In this document: piece after piece, positions 46,635 through 56,349 of the stretch
Layout of the letters: the number at the start of each line of letters is the position of its first letter
Position numbering within the stretch: position 1 is the first letter of the stretch
DNA from: CAWJJM01 sp963843275
Lineage (GTDB): Bacteria; Acidobacteriota; Thermoanaerobaculia; Multivoradales; JBCCEF01
Direction: 5' to 3'
Assembly: GCA_963843275.1 (NCBI GenBank)
Contig: CAWJJM010000009.1
Location: 386,897-450,896, forward strand
Length of the DNA: 64,000 nucleotides
The notes under the pieces: model-generated
The model's input: the letters and a program-made list of their open reading frames with translations, nothing else
The model's database searches: none
Told to the model about the DNA's origin: nothing
Translations under genes and position numbers: made by a program

Positions 46635-47198
46635 AGCTGAATCTCCCGAACTCTCCTGACGGTCTTCCGCATCCTGCTGGTGCCGCTGCTGGTGGTGGTG
46701 CTGCTCACCAAGTTCGAGGGCAAGGAGTTCGTCGGCGCTCGGCGCTCTTCCTGCTGGCCGCGCTGACCGACTTTCTCGACGGCTTCATCGCCCGCCGCTG
46801 CGCAAGATCACCCGGCTCGGCAAGCTGCTCGATCCGGCCGCCGACAAGATCCTCACCTCGGCCGCCTTCATCTCGCTGGTCGAGCTGAGGGTCGCGCCGG
46901 CCTGGATGGTGGTGGTGATCATCGCCCGCGAGTTCGCGGTCAGCGCGCTGCGCAGCTTCGCCGCGGCCGAGCAGGTGGTGATCGCCGCCGGCTGGCCGGC
47001 AAGGTCAAGACGGTGCGTCCAGGTGGTCGCGATCGCGCTGCTGATCATCTACAATCAGCTCGGTGAGTTCTCGCCACCTGGCGCCGCTCTCGCTGTGGTC
47101 GCGCTGGTGGTCAGCGTCTACTCCGGCGGTCGAGTACTTCGTCCGCTTCGGCCGCTGATCCTCGCGACCGGCGAGGACGCCGCCCGCCGGCTCGCTGA
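46635..47198 (+). pseudogene. pgsA: CDP-diacylglycerol-glycerol-3-phosphate 3-phosphatidyltransferase, left copy, frameshifted
   Basis: Fragments in several frames match the intact gene at 58,925-59,479. The start codon has lost a base (CAGCTGAAT where the other arm has ATGCTGAAC), and further breaks fall around 46,650, 46,735 and 47,000. Substitutions such as KFEGKEF for SIEGKEW and IIYNQLGEF for IIYTQLGEF show true divergence between the arms, not only errors. The CDP-alcohol phosphotransferase motif DGFIARR is visible. Confidence 0.8.
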
Positions 47199-49773
47199 CG
47201 CGCGCCTCGCGCACCTCGCTGCGCCGGCTCGCTCTGCTTCGCCCGCCGCCGCTACCGGCCGGTCTTCGCCGCCTTCGCCGTGGCTGCTGGTGGTCTCGTG
47301 GCCGCTGCTGGCGCGGCTGCGCTTCGACACCGACGTGCTCCACCTGCTGCCGCAGAACGAGCCGGCGGTGCACGACCTTCCGAGACCTCCAGCTCTTCGG
47401 CACCATCGACTATCTGCTGGTCGTGGTGCGGGTTCCGGAGGGGGCGGTGCTCGACCCCTACGAGACCTTCGCCGACCGGCTGGCCGCGGCGGCATCGAGG
47501 CCCTCGAGAGGTCGGCTACGTCGAGTATCGGCTCGGTGATACCGAGCGAGCTGCTGCGAGGAGCTCTACCCCAAGGCGACCCTCTTCCTCGACGCAGGCG
47601 CAGCGCCGCGAGGTGGCGGCGAGCTGCTCGCCGACGCGGCATCCGCGAGCGCGCGGCCGAGATGCGGCGGCTGCTCGCCACGCCGCAGGCGCATGGCGGC
47701 CAAGCGGCTTGCTGACCTCGACCCGTTCGGGCTGGCCGACGTCTTCCTCGGCCGGCTGCGAGGAGTCGCGCGGCGCCCTCCGGGTCGACTGGACCAGCGG
47801 CTACTACTCTCGCGCGACCACCGTCTGCTGCTGCTGCTGGCCAAGCCGACGGCCCGCCGCAGGACGTCGACTTCGACCGGGCGGCTGGTGGCGGCGGTGG
47901 ACGGCGCGGTGCGGGACGCGGGACCGGGTGGGCGGGGATCCTCGGCTTCGACGAGCTGGCCGAGGCGCGGCGGCGGGCTTGCCGGGCCGCCGGAGGTGGC
48001 GCTCGGCGGCAGCTACATGACCGCCCTCGACGACGCCCGCTTCATCCGCGCGACGTCGTGCTCGGCGTCGCCACCTCGCTGCCGGGGTGCTGCTGCTGTT
48101 CCTCTTCGCCTTCCGGCGGCTGGGGCCGCTGCTGTTCGCCTTCGTGCCGCTGGCCTGCGGGCTGATGCTGACCTTCGGCTTCTCGGCGCTCGCGCTCGGC
48201 AGCTGAGACCGCCGACCAGCGGCACGGCGGCGCTGCTCATCGGCCTGGGGATCGACTTCGTCATCGTCTCCTACGGCCGCTACGTCGAGGAGCGGCGGCG
48301 GGGGGTCGACTCGAGCGGGCGCTGGCGGCGATGGCGGGCTCCTCCGGACGGGCGGTGGTGGTGGGCGCGGTGACCACCGCCGCGACCTTCTACGCCTTCA
48401 TGGTCACCGACTTCGCGGGCCTGCGGCAGATGGGCCTGCTCACCGGCACCGGCATCCTCTTCTGCATGGTCTCGGTGCTGCTGCTGCTGCCGGCGCTGCT
48501 CGCCTGGCGCGAGGAGCGCCACCGCCGCCGCCAGACCGGCCCGCGTCTCTACCTGCACAGCTTCGGCACCCGCCACTCATGGCTTCTCGATGCGGCACCC
48601 GCGCGCGGTCCTCGTCGCCGGCGCGGCGATCACTGCCGGCGCCTTCGCCCTGCGTTCGGCTCCGTTTCCAGGAGTCGACGTCGGCGATGCGGCCGGAGGG
48701 CAACCGCGGCATCGAGGTCTCGCGCGAGGTGGGGGAACGCTTCGGCACCGGCTTCGACTACATGATGCTGGTGCTCAGCGGCGACACGCCGGGCGCCACC
48801 GTGACGCTCGCCGACCGCGCCGCCGAGGGGGCCGAGAAGCTGGTCGACGACGGCATCCTCTACCGGCTACGGCGCGGTCACCTCGCTGATGCCGCCGCCG
48901 CGCGCAGCAGGCGAGGTGCTCGCCTGGCTCGGCGACGAGCGGCGCGACGGCCTGCGACCCGGGCGCGTCGAGGCGACCTTCCGCGCGGCGCTGCGCGGCC
49001 GAGGGGATGCGTCCCGAGCCCTTCGCGCCGGGCCTGGACCTGCTCGGGCAGGCGTCTCCCCGAGCGGCCGATCACCGCCGACGACCTGGCCGCGCAACGA
49101 GCAGACGCGCAAGCTCCTCGACCGCTACCTGCAGCCCGCCGGGGACGGCTGGCAGCGTCGTCTACCTCTACCCGCCGGAGAACCCTGGCGCCGCGAAGCG
49201 CCGCCCGAGGCGCTGGCCGCCGCCGAGCGCCTGGGGCCCGACGCCGCGCTCACCGGGACCAACGTGCTCAACAGCGGCTGCGCGCCGACGTGCGCCGCGA
49301 CGCGTGGTCGCGGGGATCCTCGGCCTGTCGCTGGTGGCGCTGCTGCTCTGGCTCGACTTCCGCCGTCTGCGCCACACGCTGCTGTCGCTGATCGCCGCTG
49401 ACCCTCGGCATCGTCTGGATGCTGGGCGCCATGGACGCTGCTGGGACTCCACCTCAACTTCATGAACATCTTCGTCACCACCATGATCATCGGCATCGGG
49501 GTGGACTACGGTCTCCACATCCTGCACCGCTACCGGGAGGCCGGGGCGGCGGGTCCCGAGGAGCTCCAGCGCGGGCTGGTCGAGACCGGCAACGCGGTGG
49601 TGGTGGCGGCGCTGTCGACCGTCGCCGGCTTCGGGTCGCTGGTCTTCTCGCACTACCCGGGCCTGCGCTCGATCGGGCTGGTCGCGATCCTCGGCGCCGT
49701 GTCCACCGCCCTGGTGGCGATCACCCTGCTGCCCGCCTTCCTCGCCTGGCGGAAAGGAGTGGCCGACGGATGA
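47195..49773 (+). pseudogene. MMPL/RND-type transporter, left copy, frameshifted
   Basis: This is the diverged counterpart of the intact 860-residue gene at 56,346-58,928. Numerous frame changes occur up to about 49,450; after that the last 100 residues (MNIFVTTMIIGIGVDYGLHILHRY to WRKGVADG) are clean and nearly identical to the right arm. Within the broken part the amino-acid differences are conservative (for example MRPEGNRG for MRPAGNRG and VLSGDTPG for VLTGDTPG), as expected for homologues from two related strains. The TGA overlaps the argJ ATG. Confidence 0.85.
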
Positions 49774-50986
49774 ACGACACGATCCCGCGGGGCTTCCGTT
49801 TCGCTTCCGCCGCGGCCGGCATGCGCTACCGGGGCCGCGACGACGTGGGGCTGATCGTCGTCGCGGAGCCGGCCCCCTGGGCCGGGATGTTCACCACCAA
49901 CGCGGCCGCGGGGGCGCCGGTGCTGCTGGCCCGCGAGCGCCGCGAGCGCCAGCGCACCCTGCGGGCGCTGCTGGTCAACGCCGGCATCGCCAACGCCGGC
50001 ACCGGGCGGCAGGGGCTGGTGGATGCCCGCGCCACCGCCGGGCTGGCCGCCGGGGCCCTCGGCGTCGAGCCGGACGAGGTGTTGTGCGCCTCGACCGGTT
50101 CGATCGGCGTGCGCCTGCCGGTCGACCGCTTCGCCGCCGTCCTCCCCGGCCTGGCGGAGGGTCTCTCCGCCGACCGCTTCGCCGACGTCTCGCGCGCGAT
50201 GATGACCACCGACACCCGTCCCAAGACCGCCTTCGAGAGCTGCTCGGTCGACGGGTGCGAAGTGCGGCTGGCGGGGATGGTCAAGGGCTGGGGATGATCG
50301 AGCCCCACATGGCGACGATGCTCGCCTTCCTGCTCACCGACGCGGCCGCCGACGGCCCGTGGCTGCGGGCCGCCCTCGCCGACGCGGTCGACACCAGCTT
50401 CAACGCCCTCACCGTCGACGGCGACACCTCGACCTCGGACATGGTGGTCCTGCTCGCCTCCGGCGCGGCGGGGAACGGCAGGCTCGACCGTCGCCACCCC
50501 GACGGCTCCGGGTTCGGCGAGGCGCTCGGCCGCCTGTGCCGCGACCTGGCGCGGCAGGTGGTGCGCGACGGGGAGGGCGCCACCCGCGTGCTCACCGTCA
50601 CGGTCCGCGGCGCCCGCAACCGTGAGGAGGCGCGCACCGCGGCCCGCGGCATCGCCCGCTCCAACCTCTTCAAGGCGGCGCTCTCCGGCGCCCGGCCGGC
50701 CTGGGGGTTCGCGGTGGCGGCGCTGGGGGCGGCGGGCGTGGCGCCGACCATGGAACGCTTCGGGGTGCACTTCGGCGAGGTGGAGCTGGTGCGCTCCGGC
50801 ATCCACCGGGGGCCGGAGGCCGACGCGGCGGCGCGCCGCCACCTCGCGGGCACCGATCCCGCGATGACGGTCGACCTCGGGCGGGGGCGGGCCGCCTTCA
50901 CCTACACCACCTGTGACCTGAGCGCCGAGTACGTGGCGATCAACGCCACCCCGGCGGTTCCCGACCCGACGCCGCGACTGTCGTAG
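49770..50986 (+). pseudogene. argJ: Glutamate N-acetyltransferase ArgJ, left copy, one frameshift
   Basis: The sequence matches the intact argJ at 55,132-56,349 except for one missing base near 50,285-50,292. There GGTCAAGGGCTGGGGATGA replaces GGTCAAGGGGTCGGGGATGA, ending the frame early at 50,297. The rest of the protein continues in another frame to the TAG at 50,984. Very few other differences were seen (for example Val for Phe near 49,858 and Glu for Gln near 50,260), so the frameshift is probably a sequence error. Confidence 0.85.
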
Positions 50987-51041
50987 TCTGTCGTCCGTCG
51001 GCGGTCGCCGCGTGGCGGACTTCTTGCTTCGAGGGACTGCG

Positions 51042-52103
51042 ATGGCGGAGAGACGAGACAGGACCCCGGTCGCGGTGCTCGGCGCCACCGGCGCCGTCGG
51101 GCAGCGGCTCGTCGAGCTGCTGGCGGACCACCCGTGGTTCGAGCCCGCCGAGCTGGTGGCGTCGGAGCGCTCCGCCGAGCGGCCCTACGGCGCGGCGACC
51201 GCGTGGCGCGGCCGGCGGCCCCTGCCCCCGGAGATCGCCGCCGCGACGGTGCGGCCGGCCAGCGCGCCGCTCGCTTCGCGGCTGGTCCTCTCGGCGCTCG
51301 CCCGCCAGGCCGCCTTCGAGCTCGAGCCGCTCTACGCCGGACGCGGCCACCTGGTCGTCTCCAACGCCTCGGCGTTCCGCGACGACCCGGAGGTGCCGCT
51401 GCTGGTCCCCGAGATCAACCCCGACGCCCTCGATCTGCTGCCGCGCCAGCGCTGGGCCGCGGCCGGGGGGGGCCTGGTCACCAACCCCAACTGCTCCACG
51501 GTGGGGCTGGCGCTGGCGCTCGCCCCCCTCCACGACGCCTTCGGGGTGGCTGCGGTGACGGTGGTCACCCTGCAGGCGCTGTCCGGGGCGGGCTATCCCG
51601 GGGTGCCGTCGCTCGACGCCGTGGGCAACGTGATCCCCTACATCCCCGGCGAGGAGGAGAAGATCGAGAGCGAGCCGTTGAAGATCCTCGGCGCCGACTT
51701 CCCGATCTCCGCGGCGGTGCATCGCGTGCCGGTCGTCGACGGCCACACGGAGGCGGTGTTCGTCCGCTTGGCGCGTGCCGCCCCCCTCGCCGAGGTGGCG
51801 CGCGCGCTGACCGACTTCCAGGGCGAGCCGCAGCGCCGCGGGCTGCCCTCCGCGCCGGAGCGTCCGTTGGGCCTGCTCTCCGAGCCCGACCGGCCGCAGC
51901 CGGCCCGCGACGCCGAGCGCGACGCCGGGATGCGGGTGTGGATCGGCCGTCTGCGCGGCGACCGCTCCTTCGATCTGCGCTTCACCCTGCTGGTCCACAA
52001 CACGCTGCGCGGCGCCGCCGGCGCGGCGCTGCTCAACGCCGAGCTGATGGCGGCGCGCGGCCTGCTGCGCCCCGCCGCCCGCCTGGCGGAGGCGGTGCGG
52101 TGA
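51042..52103 (+). CDS. asd: Aspartate-semialdehyde dehydrogenase (left copy, intact)
   Basis: The 353-residue enzyme reduces aspartyl phosphate to aspartate semialdehyde in the lysine/threonine/methionine/diaminopimelate pathway. It has the NADP site GATGAVGQRLVELL, the catalytic cysteine in VTNPNCSTVG, and the IPGEEEKIESE and VHRVPVVDGHTEAVF motifs. Length and motif spelling put it in the archaeal/fungal-type branch. ATG 51042 with GAGGG upstream is preferred over a GTG 30 nt earlier. It overlaps lysC by four bases (GTGA). The right-arm copy at 54,015-55,076 differs at one residue noticed (Ser for Gly in RPASAPL). Confidence 0.94.
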   Translation: MAERRDRTPVAVLGATGAVGQRLVELLADHPWFEPAELVASERSAERPYGAATAWRGRRPLPPEIAAATVRPASAPLASRLVLSALARQAAFELEPLYAGRGHLVVSNASAFRDDPEVPLLVPEINPDALDLLPRQRWAAAGGGLVTNPNCSTVGLALALAPLHDAFGVAAVTVVTLQALSGAGYPGVPSLDAVGNVIPYIPGEEEKIESEPLKILGADFPISAAVHRVPVVDGHTEAVFVRLARAAPLAEVARALTDFQGEPQRRGLPSAPERPLGLLSEPDRPQPARDAERDAGMRVWIGRLRGDRSFDLRFTLLVHNTLRGAAGAALLNAELMAARGLLRPAARLAEAVR

Positions 52104-53057
52104 TCGTCTGCAAGTTCGGCGGCACCTCGGTGGGGAGCGCGGAGCGCTTCGCCGCCGCGGCGGCGCGGGTCGAGGAGCGCCGCGGGCGCGGCTGCGTGGC
52201 GGTGGTATCGGCGATGGCGCAGGTGACGCGCGAGCTGCACCGCATGGGCGCGCTGGCCGCCGCCGGCGACCTCGCCGCCGCCCGGGCGCAGCTCGCCGCC
52301 ACCCTCGACCACCACCGCGAGACGCTGGCCGCCCTCGAGGTCGGGGACGGCGCCGCGGCCTGGGTGGACGCGGCGATCGCCCACCAGCGGTGGCGTCTGG
52401 ACGAGCTGCTGGCGGCGGTGGCGGCGCGCCGGGCGCTGGCGCCGTCGGAGTCCGACCGCCTGCTGGCCAGCGGCGAGCTGCTGTCGTCGCGCCTGCTGGC
52501 CGCCGCCTTGCGCCGGCGTGGCGTGGCGGTGGCCTGGGTCGACCCGAGGGACCTGGTCGTCACCGACGCCCGCTTCGGCCGGGCGCGGCCCGACGAGACC
52601 GCCATCGCCGCCGCCGTCGAGCGCTGGGTGCGGCCGGCCGTCGACGGTGGCGAGGTCGTGGTCACCGGCGGCTTCGTGGGCCGGACGCCCGCGGGCGAGA
52701 CCACCATCCTCGGCTGGGAGAGCTCCGACTACACCGCCACCTTGCTGGGCGCGGCCCTGCGCGCCGACCTGGTCGAGATCTGGTCGGACGTCGACGGCGT
52801 CTTCACCGCCGACCCACGGCTCGTCGCCGGGGCGGTGCAGGTGCCGCTGCTCTCCTACCGCGAGGCGGCGGACCTCGCCTTCTTCGGCGCCAAGGTGCTC
52901 CACCCGGCGACCATGGAGCCGGTGGCGCGCGACGGCGTGCCGGTGCGCATCCGCAACAGCTTCGCGCCCGAGCGCGAGGGCACGCTGGTCACCCGCGAGG
53001 GCGCCGGGCTCGGCATCCGCGGCATCGCCGCCGAGGAAGCGATGCGGCGACGCCGCG
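52100..53057 (+). CDS. lysC: Aspartokinase, left copy, cut by the fold-back
   Basis: About 315 codons of aspartokinase are present: CKFGGTSVG at the N-terminus, SGELLSSRLL, GGFVGRTPAGETTILG, ESSDYTATLLGAALRA and SDVDGVFTADPRLV. It catalyses ATP-dependent phosphorylation of aspartate, the first step of the pathway that asd continues. The catalytic domain is essentially complete and the sequence reaches GIRGIAAEEA, where the regulatory ACT domains should begin. At about 53,057 it turns into its own reverse complement, so the ACT domains and the true stop are missing. Confidence 0.92.
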
Positions 53058-53085
53058 TTGTTGTCGCGGCGCCGCCGCTCGCTTT
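53041..53085. other. Fold-back point of the inverted repeat
   Basis: GATGCGGCGACGCCGCG is followed by TTGTTGT (53,058-53,064) and then by CGCGGCGCCGCCGCTCGC, an imperfect reverse complement. The two arms meet with only about 7 unpaired bases, inside the lysC coding sequence. A one-base gap and mismatches appear right after the turn, and further indels lie in the next 550 bases of the right arm. Confidence 0.9.
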
Positions 53086-54018
53086 CCTCCGCGGCGATGC
53101 CTCGATGTAGCCCGGCGCCCTCGCGGGTGACCAGCGTGCCCTCGCGCTCGGGCGCGAAGCTGTTGCGGATGCGCACCGGCACGCCGTCGCGCGCCACCGG
53201 CTCCATCGTCGCCGGGTGGAGCACCTTCGGCGCCGAAGAAGGCGAGGTCCGCCGCCTCGCGGTAGGAAGCAGCGGCACCTGCACCGCCCCGGCGACGAGC
53301 CGTGGGTCGGCGGTGAAGACGCCGTCGACGTCCGACCAGATCTCGACCAGGTCGGCGCGCAGGGCCGCGCCCAGCAAGGTGGCGGTGTAGTCGGAGCTCT
53401 CCCAGCCGAGGATGGTGGTCTCGCCCGCGGGCGTCCGGCCCACGAAGCCGCCGGTGACCACGACCTCGCCACCGTCGACGGCCGGCCGCACCCAGCGCTC
53501 GACGGCGGCGGCGATGGCGGTCTCGTCGGGCCGCGCCCGGCCGAAGCGGGCGTCGGTAACGACCAGGTCCCTCGGTCGACCCAGGCCACCGCCACGCCAC
53601 GCCGGCGCAAGGCGGCGGCCAGCAGGCGCGACGACAGCAGCTCGCCGCTGGCCAGCAGGCGGTCGGACTCCGACGGCGCCAGCGCCCGGCGCGCCGCCAC
53701 CGCCGCCAGCAGCTCGTCCAGACGCCACCGCTGGTGGGCGATCGCCGCGTCCACCCAGGCCGCGGCGCCGTCCCCGACCTCGAGGGCGGCCAGCGTCTCG
53801 CGGTGGTGGTCGAGGGTGGCGGCGAGCTGCGCCCGGGCGGCGGCGAGGTCGCCGGCGGCGGCCAGCGCGCCCATGCGGTGCAGCTCGCGCGTCACCTGCG
53901 CCATCGCCGACACCACCGCCACGCAGCCGCGCCCGCGGCGCTCCTCGACCCGCGCCGCCGCGGCGGCGAAGCGCTCCGCGCTCCCCACCGAGGTGCCGCC
54001 GAACTTGCAGACGATCAC
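53065..54018 (-). pseudogene. lysC: Aspartokinase, right copy, truncated and frameshifted
   Basis: This is the inverted copy of 52,100-53,057. The GTG start is at 54,018, overlapping the asd stop. The frame holds to about 53,576, where one C is missing and a C-to-T change occurs (GTCGACCGAGGGACC against GTCGACCCGAGGGACC). Further breaks lie near 53,265, 53,232 and 53,112. Errors become denser towards the fold point, where the gene ends without its ACT domains. The left copy is the better reference. Confidence 0.88.
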
Positions 54019-55076
54019 CGCACCGCCTCCGCCAGGCGGGCGGCGGGGCGCAGCAGGCCGCGCGCCGCCATCAGCTCGGCGTTGAGCAGCGCCGCGCCGG
54101 CGGCGCCGCGCAGCGTGTTGTGGACCAGCAGGGTGAAGCGCAGATCGAAGGAGCGGTCGCCGCGCAGACGGCCGATCCACACCCGCATCCCGGCGTCGCG
54201 CTCGGCGTCGCGGGCCGGCTGCGGCCGGTCGGGCTCGGAGAGCAGGCCCAACGGACGCTCCGGCGCGGAGGGCAGCCCGCGGCGCTGCGGCTCGCCCTGG
54301 AAGTCGGTCAGCGCGCGCGCCACCTCGGCGAGGGGGGCGGCACGCGCCAAGCGGACGAACACCGCCTCCGTGTGGCCGTCGACGACCGGCACGCGATGCA
54401 CCGCCGCGGAGATCGGGAAGTCGGCGCCGAGGATCTTCAACGGCTCGCTCTCGATCTTCTCCTCCTCGCCGGGGATGTAGGGGATCACGTTGCCCACGGC
54501 GTCGAGCGACGGCACCCCAGGATAGCCCGCCCCGGACAGCGCCTGCAGGGTGACCACCGTCACCGCAGCCACCCCGAAGGCGTCGTGGAGGGGGGCGAGC
54601 GCCAGCGCCAGCCCCACCGTGGAGCAGTTGGGGTTGGTGACCAGGCCCCCCCCGGCCGCGGCCCAGCGCTGGCGCGGCAGCAGATCGAGGGCGTCGGGGT
54701 TGATCTCGGGGACCAGCAGCGGCACCTCCGGGTCGTCGCGGAACGCCGAGGCGTTGGAGACGACCAGGTGGCCGCGTCCGGCGTAGAGCGGCTCGAGCTC
54801 GAAGGCGGCCTGGCGGGCGAGCGCCGAGAGGACCAGCCGCGAAGCGAGCGGCGCGCCGGCCGGCCGCACCGTCGCGGCGGCGATCTCCGGGGGCAGGGGC
54901 CGCCGGCCGCGCCACGCGGTCGCCGCGCCGTAGGGCCGCTCGGCGGAGCGCTCCGACGCCACCAGCTCGGCGGGCTCGAACCACGGGTGGTCCGCCAGCA
55001 GCTCGACGAGCCGCTGCCCGACGGCGCCGGTGGCGCCGAGCACCGCGACCGGGGTCCTGTCTCGTCTCTCCGCCAT
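54015..55076 (-). CDS. asd: Aspartate-semialdehyde dehydrogenase (right copy, intact)
   Basis: Inverted copy of the gene at 51,042-52,103, 353 residues, with the same NADP site and catalytic NPNCSTVG. The only residue difference I noticed is Gly for Ser in RPAGAPL; one or two silent changes also occur. The upstream 145 nt, including GAGGG before the ATG and the argJ-asd spacer, match the left arm. It is annotated separately because the sequence is present, but it probably represents the same genomic locus. Confidence 0.9.
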   Translation of the reverse strand: MAERRDRTPVAVLGATGAVGQRLVELLADHPWFEPAELVASERSAERPYGAATAWRGRRPLPPEIAAATVRPAGAPLASRLVLSALARQAAFELEPLYAGRGHLVVSNASAFRDDPEVPLLVPEINPDALDLLPRQRWAAAGGGLVTNPNCSTVGLALALAPLHDAFGVAAVTVVTLQALSGAGYPGVPSLDAVGNVIPYIPGEEEKIESEPLKILGADFPISAAVHRVPVVDGHTEAVFVRLARAAPLAEVARALTDFQGEPQRRGLPSAPERPLGLLSEPDRPQPARDAERDAGMRVWIGRLRGDRSFDLRFTLLVHNTLRGAAGAALLNAELMAARGLLRPAARLAEAVR

Positions 55077-55131
55077 CGCAGTCCCTCGAAGCAAGAAGTC
55101 CGCCACGCGGCGACCGCCGACGGACGACAGA

Positions 55132-56349
55132 CTACGACAGTCGCGGCGTCGGGTCGGGAACCGCCGGGGTGGCGTTGATCGCCACGTACTCGGCGCTCAG
55201 GTCACAGGTGGTGTAGGTGAAGGCGGCCCGCCCCCGCCCGAGGTCGACCGTCATCGCGGGATCGGTGCCCGCGAGGTGGCGGCGCGCCGCCGCGTCGGCC
55301 TCCGGCCCCCGGTGGATGCCGGAGCGCACCAGCTCCACCTCGCCGAAGTGCACCCCGAAGCGTTCCATGGTCGGCGCCACGCCCGCCGCCCCCAGCGCCG
55401 CCACCGCGAACCCCCAGGCCGGCCGGGCGCCGGAGAGCGCCGCCTTGAAGAGGTTGGAGCGGGCGATGCCGCGGGCCGCGGTGCGCGCCTCCTCGCGGTT
55501 GCGGGCGCCGCGGACCGTGACGGTGAGCACGCGGGTGGCGCCCTCCCCGTCGCGCACCACCTGCCGCGCCAGGTCGCGGCACAGGCGGCCGAGCGCCTCG
55601 CCGAACCCGGAGCCGTCGGGGTGGCGACGGTCGAGCCTGCCGTTCCCCGCGGCGCCGGAGGCGAGCAGGACCACCATGTCCGAGGTCGAGGTGTCGCCGT
55701 CGACGGTGAGGGCGTTGAAGCTGGTGTCGACCGCGTCGGCGAGGGCGGCCCGCAGCCACGGGCCGTCGGCGGCCGCGTCGGTGAGCAGGAAGGCGAGCAT
55801 CGTCGCCATGTGGGGCTCGATCATCCCCGACCCCTTGACCATCCCCGCCAGCCGCACTTGGCACCCGTCGACCGAGCAGCTCTCGAAGGCGGTCTTGGGA
55901 CGGGTGTCGGTGGTCATCATCGCCCGCGAGACGTCGGCGAAGCGGTCGGCGGAGAGACCCTCCGCCAGGCCGGGGAGGACGGCGGCGAAGCGGTCGACCG
56001 GCAGGCGCACGCCGATCGACCCGGTCGAGGCGCACAACACCTCGTCCGGCTCGACGCCGAGGGCCCCGGCGGCCAGCCCGGCGGTGGCGCGGGCATCCAC
56101 CAGCCCCTGCCGCCCGGTGCCGGCGTTGGCGATGCCGGCGTTGACCAGCAGCGCCCGCAGGGTGCGCTGGCGCTCGCGGCGCTCGCGGGCCAGCAGCACC
56201 GGCGCCCCCGCGGCCGCGTTGGTGGTGAACATCCCGGCCCAGGGGGCCGGCTCCGCGACGAAGATCAGCCCCACGTCGTCGCGGCCCCGGTAGCGCATGC
56301 CGGCCGCGGCGGAAGCGAAACGGAAGCCCCGCGGGATCGTGTCGTTCAT
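55132..56349 (-). CDS. argJ: Bifunctional glutamate N-acetyltransferase/ornithine acetyltransferase ArgJ (intact copy)
   Basis: The 405-residue proenzyme starts MNDTIPRGFRF and contains TNAAAGAPV, NAGIANAGTG, STGSIGVRLP, MMTTDTRPK and VKGSGMIEPHMATML. In the last of these the Ala-Thr bond is the known autocleavage site that frees the nucleophilic Thr of the beta chain. GDTSTSDMVVLL follows. ArgJ recycles the acetyl group in arginine synthesis. The Asn usually found in STND is Ser here. The ATG overlaps the MMPL stop as ATGA. This arm gives the correct reading; the left copy has a frameshift. Confidence 0.94.
   Translation of the reverse strand: MNDTIPRGFRFASAAAGMRYRGRDDVGLIFVAEPAPWAGMFTTNAAAGAPVLLARERRERQRTLRALLVNAGIANAGTGRQGLVDARATAGLAAGALGVEPDEVLCASTGSIGVRLPVDRFAAVLPGLAEGLSADRFADVSRAMMTTDTRPKTAFESCSVDGCQVRLAGMVKGSGMIEPHMATMLAFLLTDAAADGPWLRAALADAVDTSFNALTVDGDTSTSDMVVLLASGAAGNGRLDRRHPDGSGFGEALGRLCRDLARQVVRDGEGATRVLTVTVRGARNREEARTAARGIARSNLFKAALSGARPAWGFAVAALGAAGVAPTMERFGVHFGEVELVRSGIHRGPEADAAARRHLAGTDPAMTVDLGRGRAAFTYTTCDLSAEYVAINATPAVPDPTPRLS

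Larger units (their letters stand above)
42138..53057 (+). repeat. Left arm of a large inverted repeat (fold-back)
   Basis: This segment, from within pilT to the truncated lysC, recurs as the reverse complement of 53,065-64,000. Mirror positions add up to about 106,112-106,138 for every gene boundary checked (for example argJ stop 50,986/55,132 and recX stop 42,951/63,185). The variation reflects small indels. The repeat extends beyond the right edge of the window. Identity is very high at recX-pilT and argJ-asd-lysC and clearly lower between alaS and the MMPL gene. Confidence 0.97.

Noticed and set aside
42138..53057. Second paralogous set of alaS, pgsA, MMPL and transglycosylase genes
   Set aside because: Gene order, spacing and overlaps are identical in both arms and the flanks are almost identical, so these are two versions of one locus and not paralogues.
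52390..53130. Additional overlapping proteins in the lysC region on both strands
   Set aside because: They are Arg/Gly-rich shadow frames that arise because the palindrome places the same shadow on each strand.
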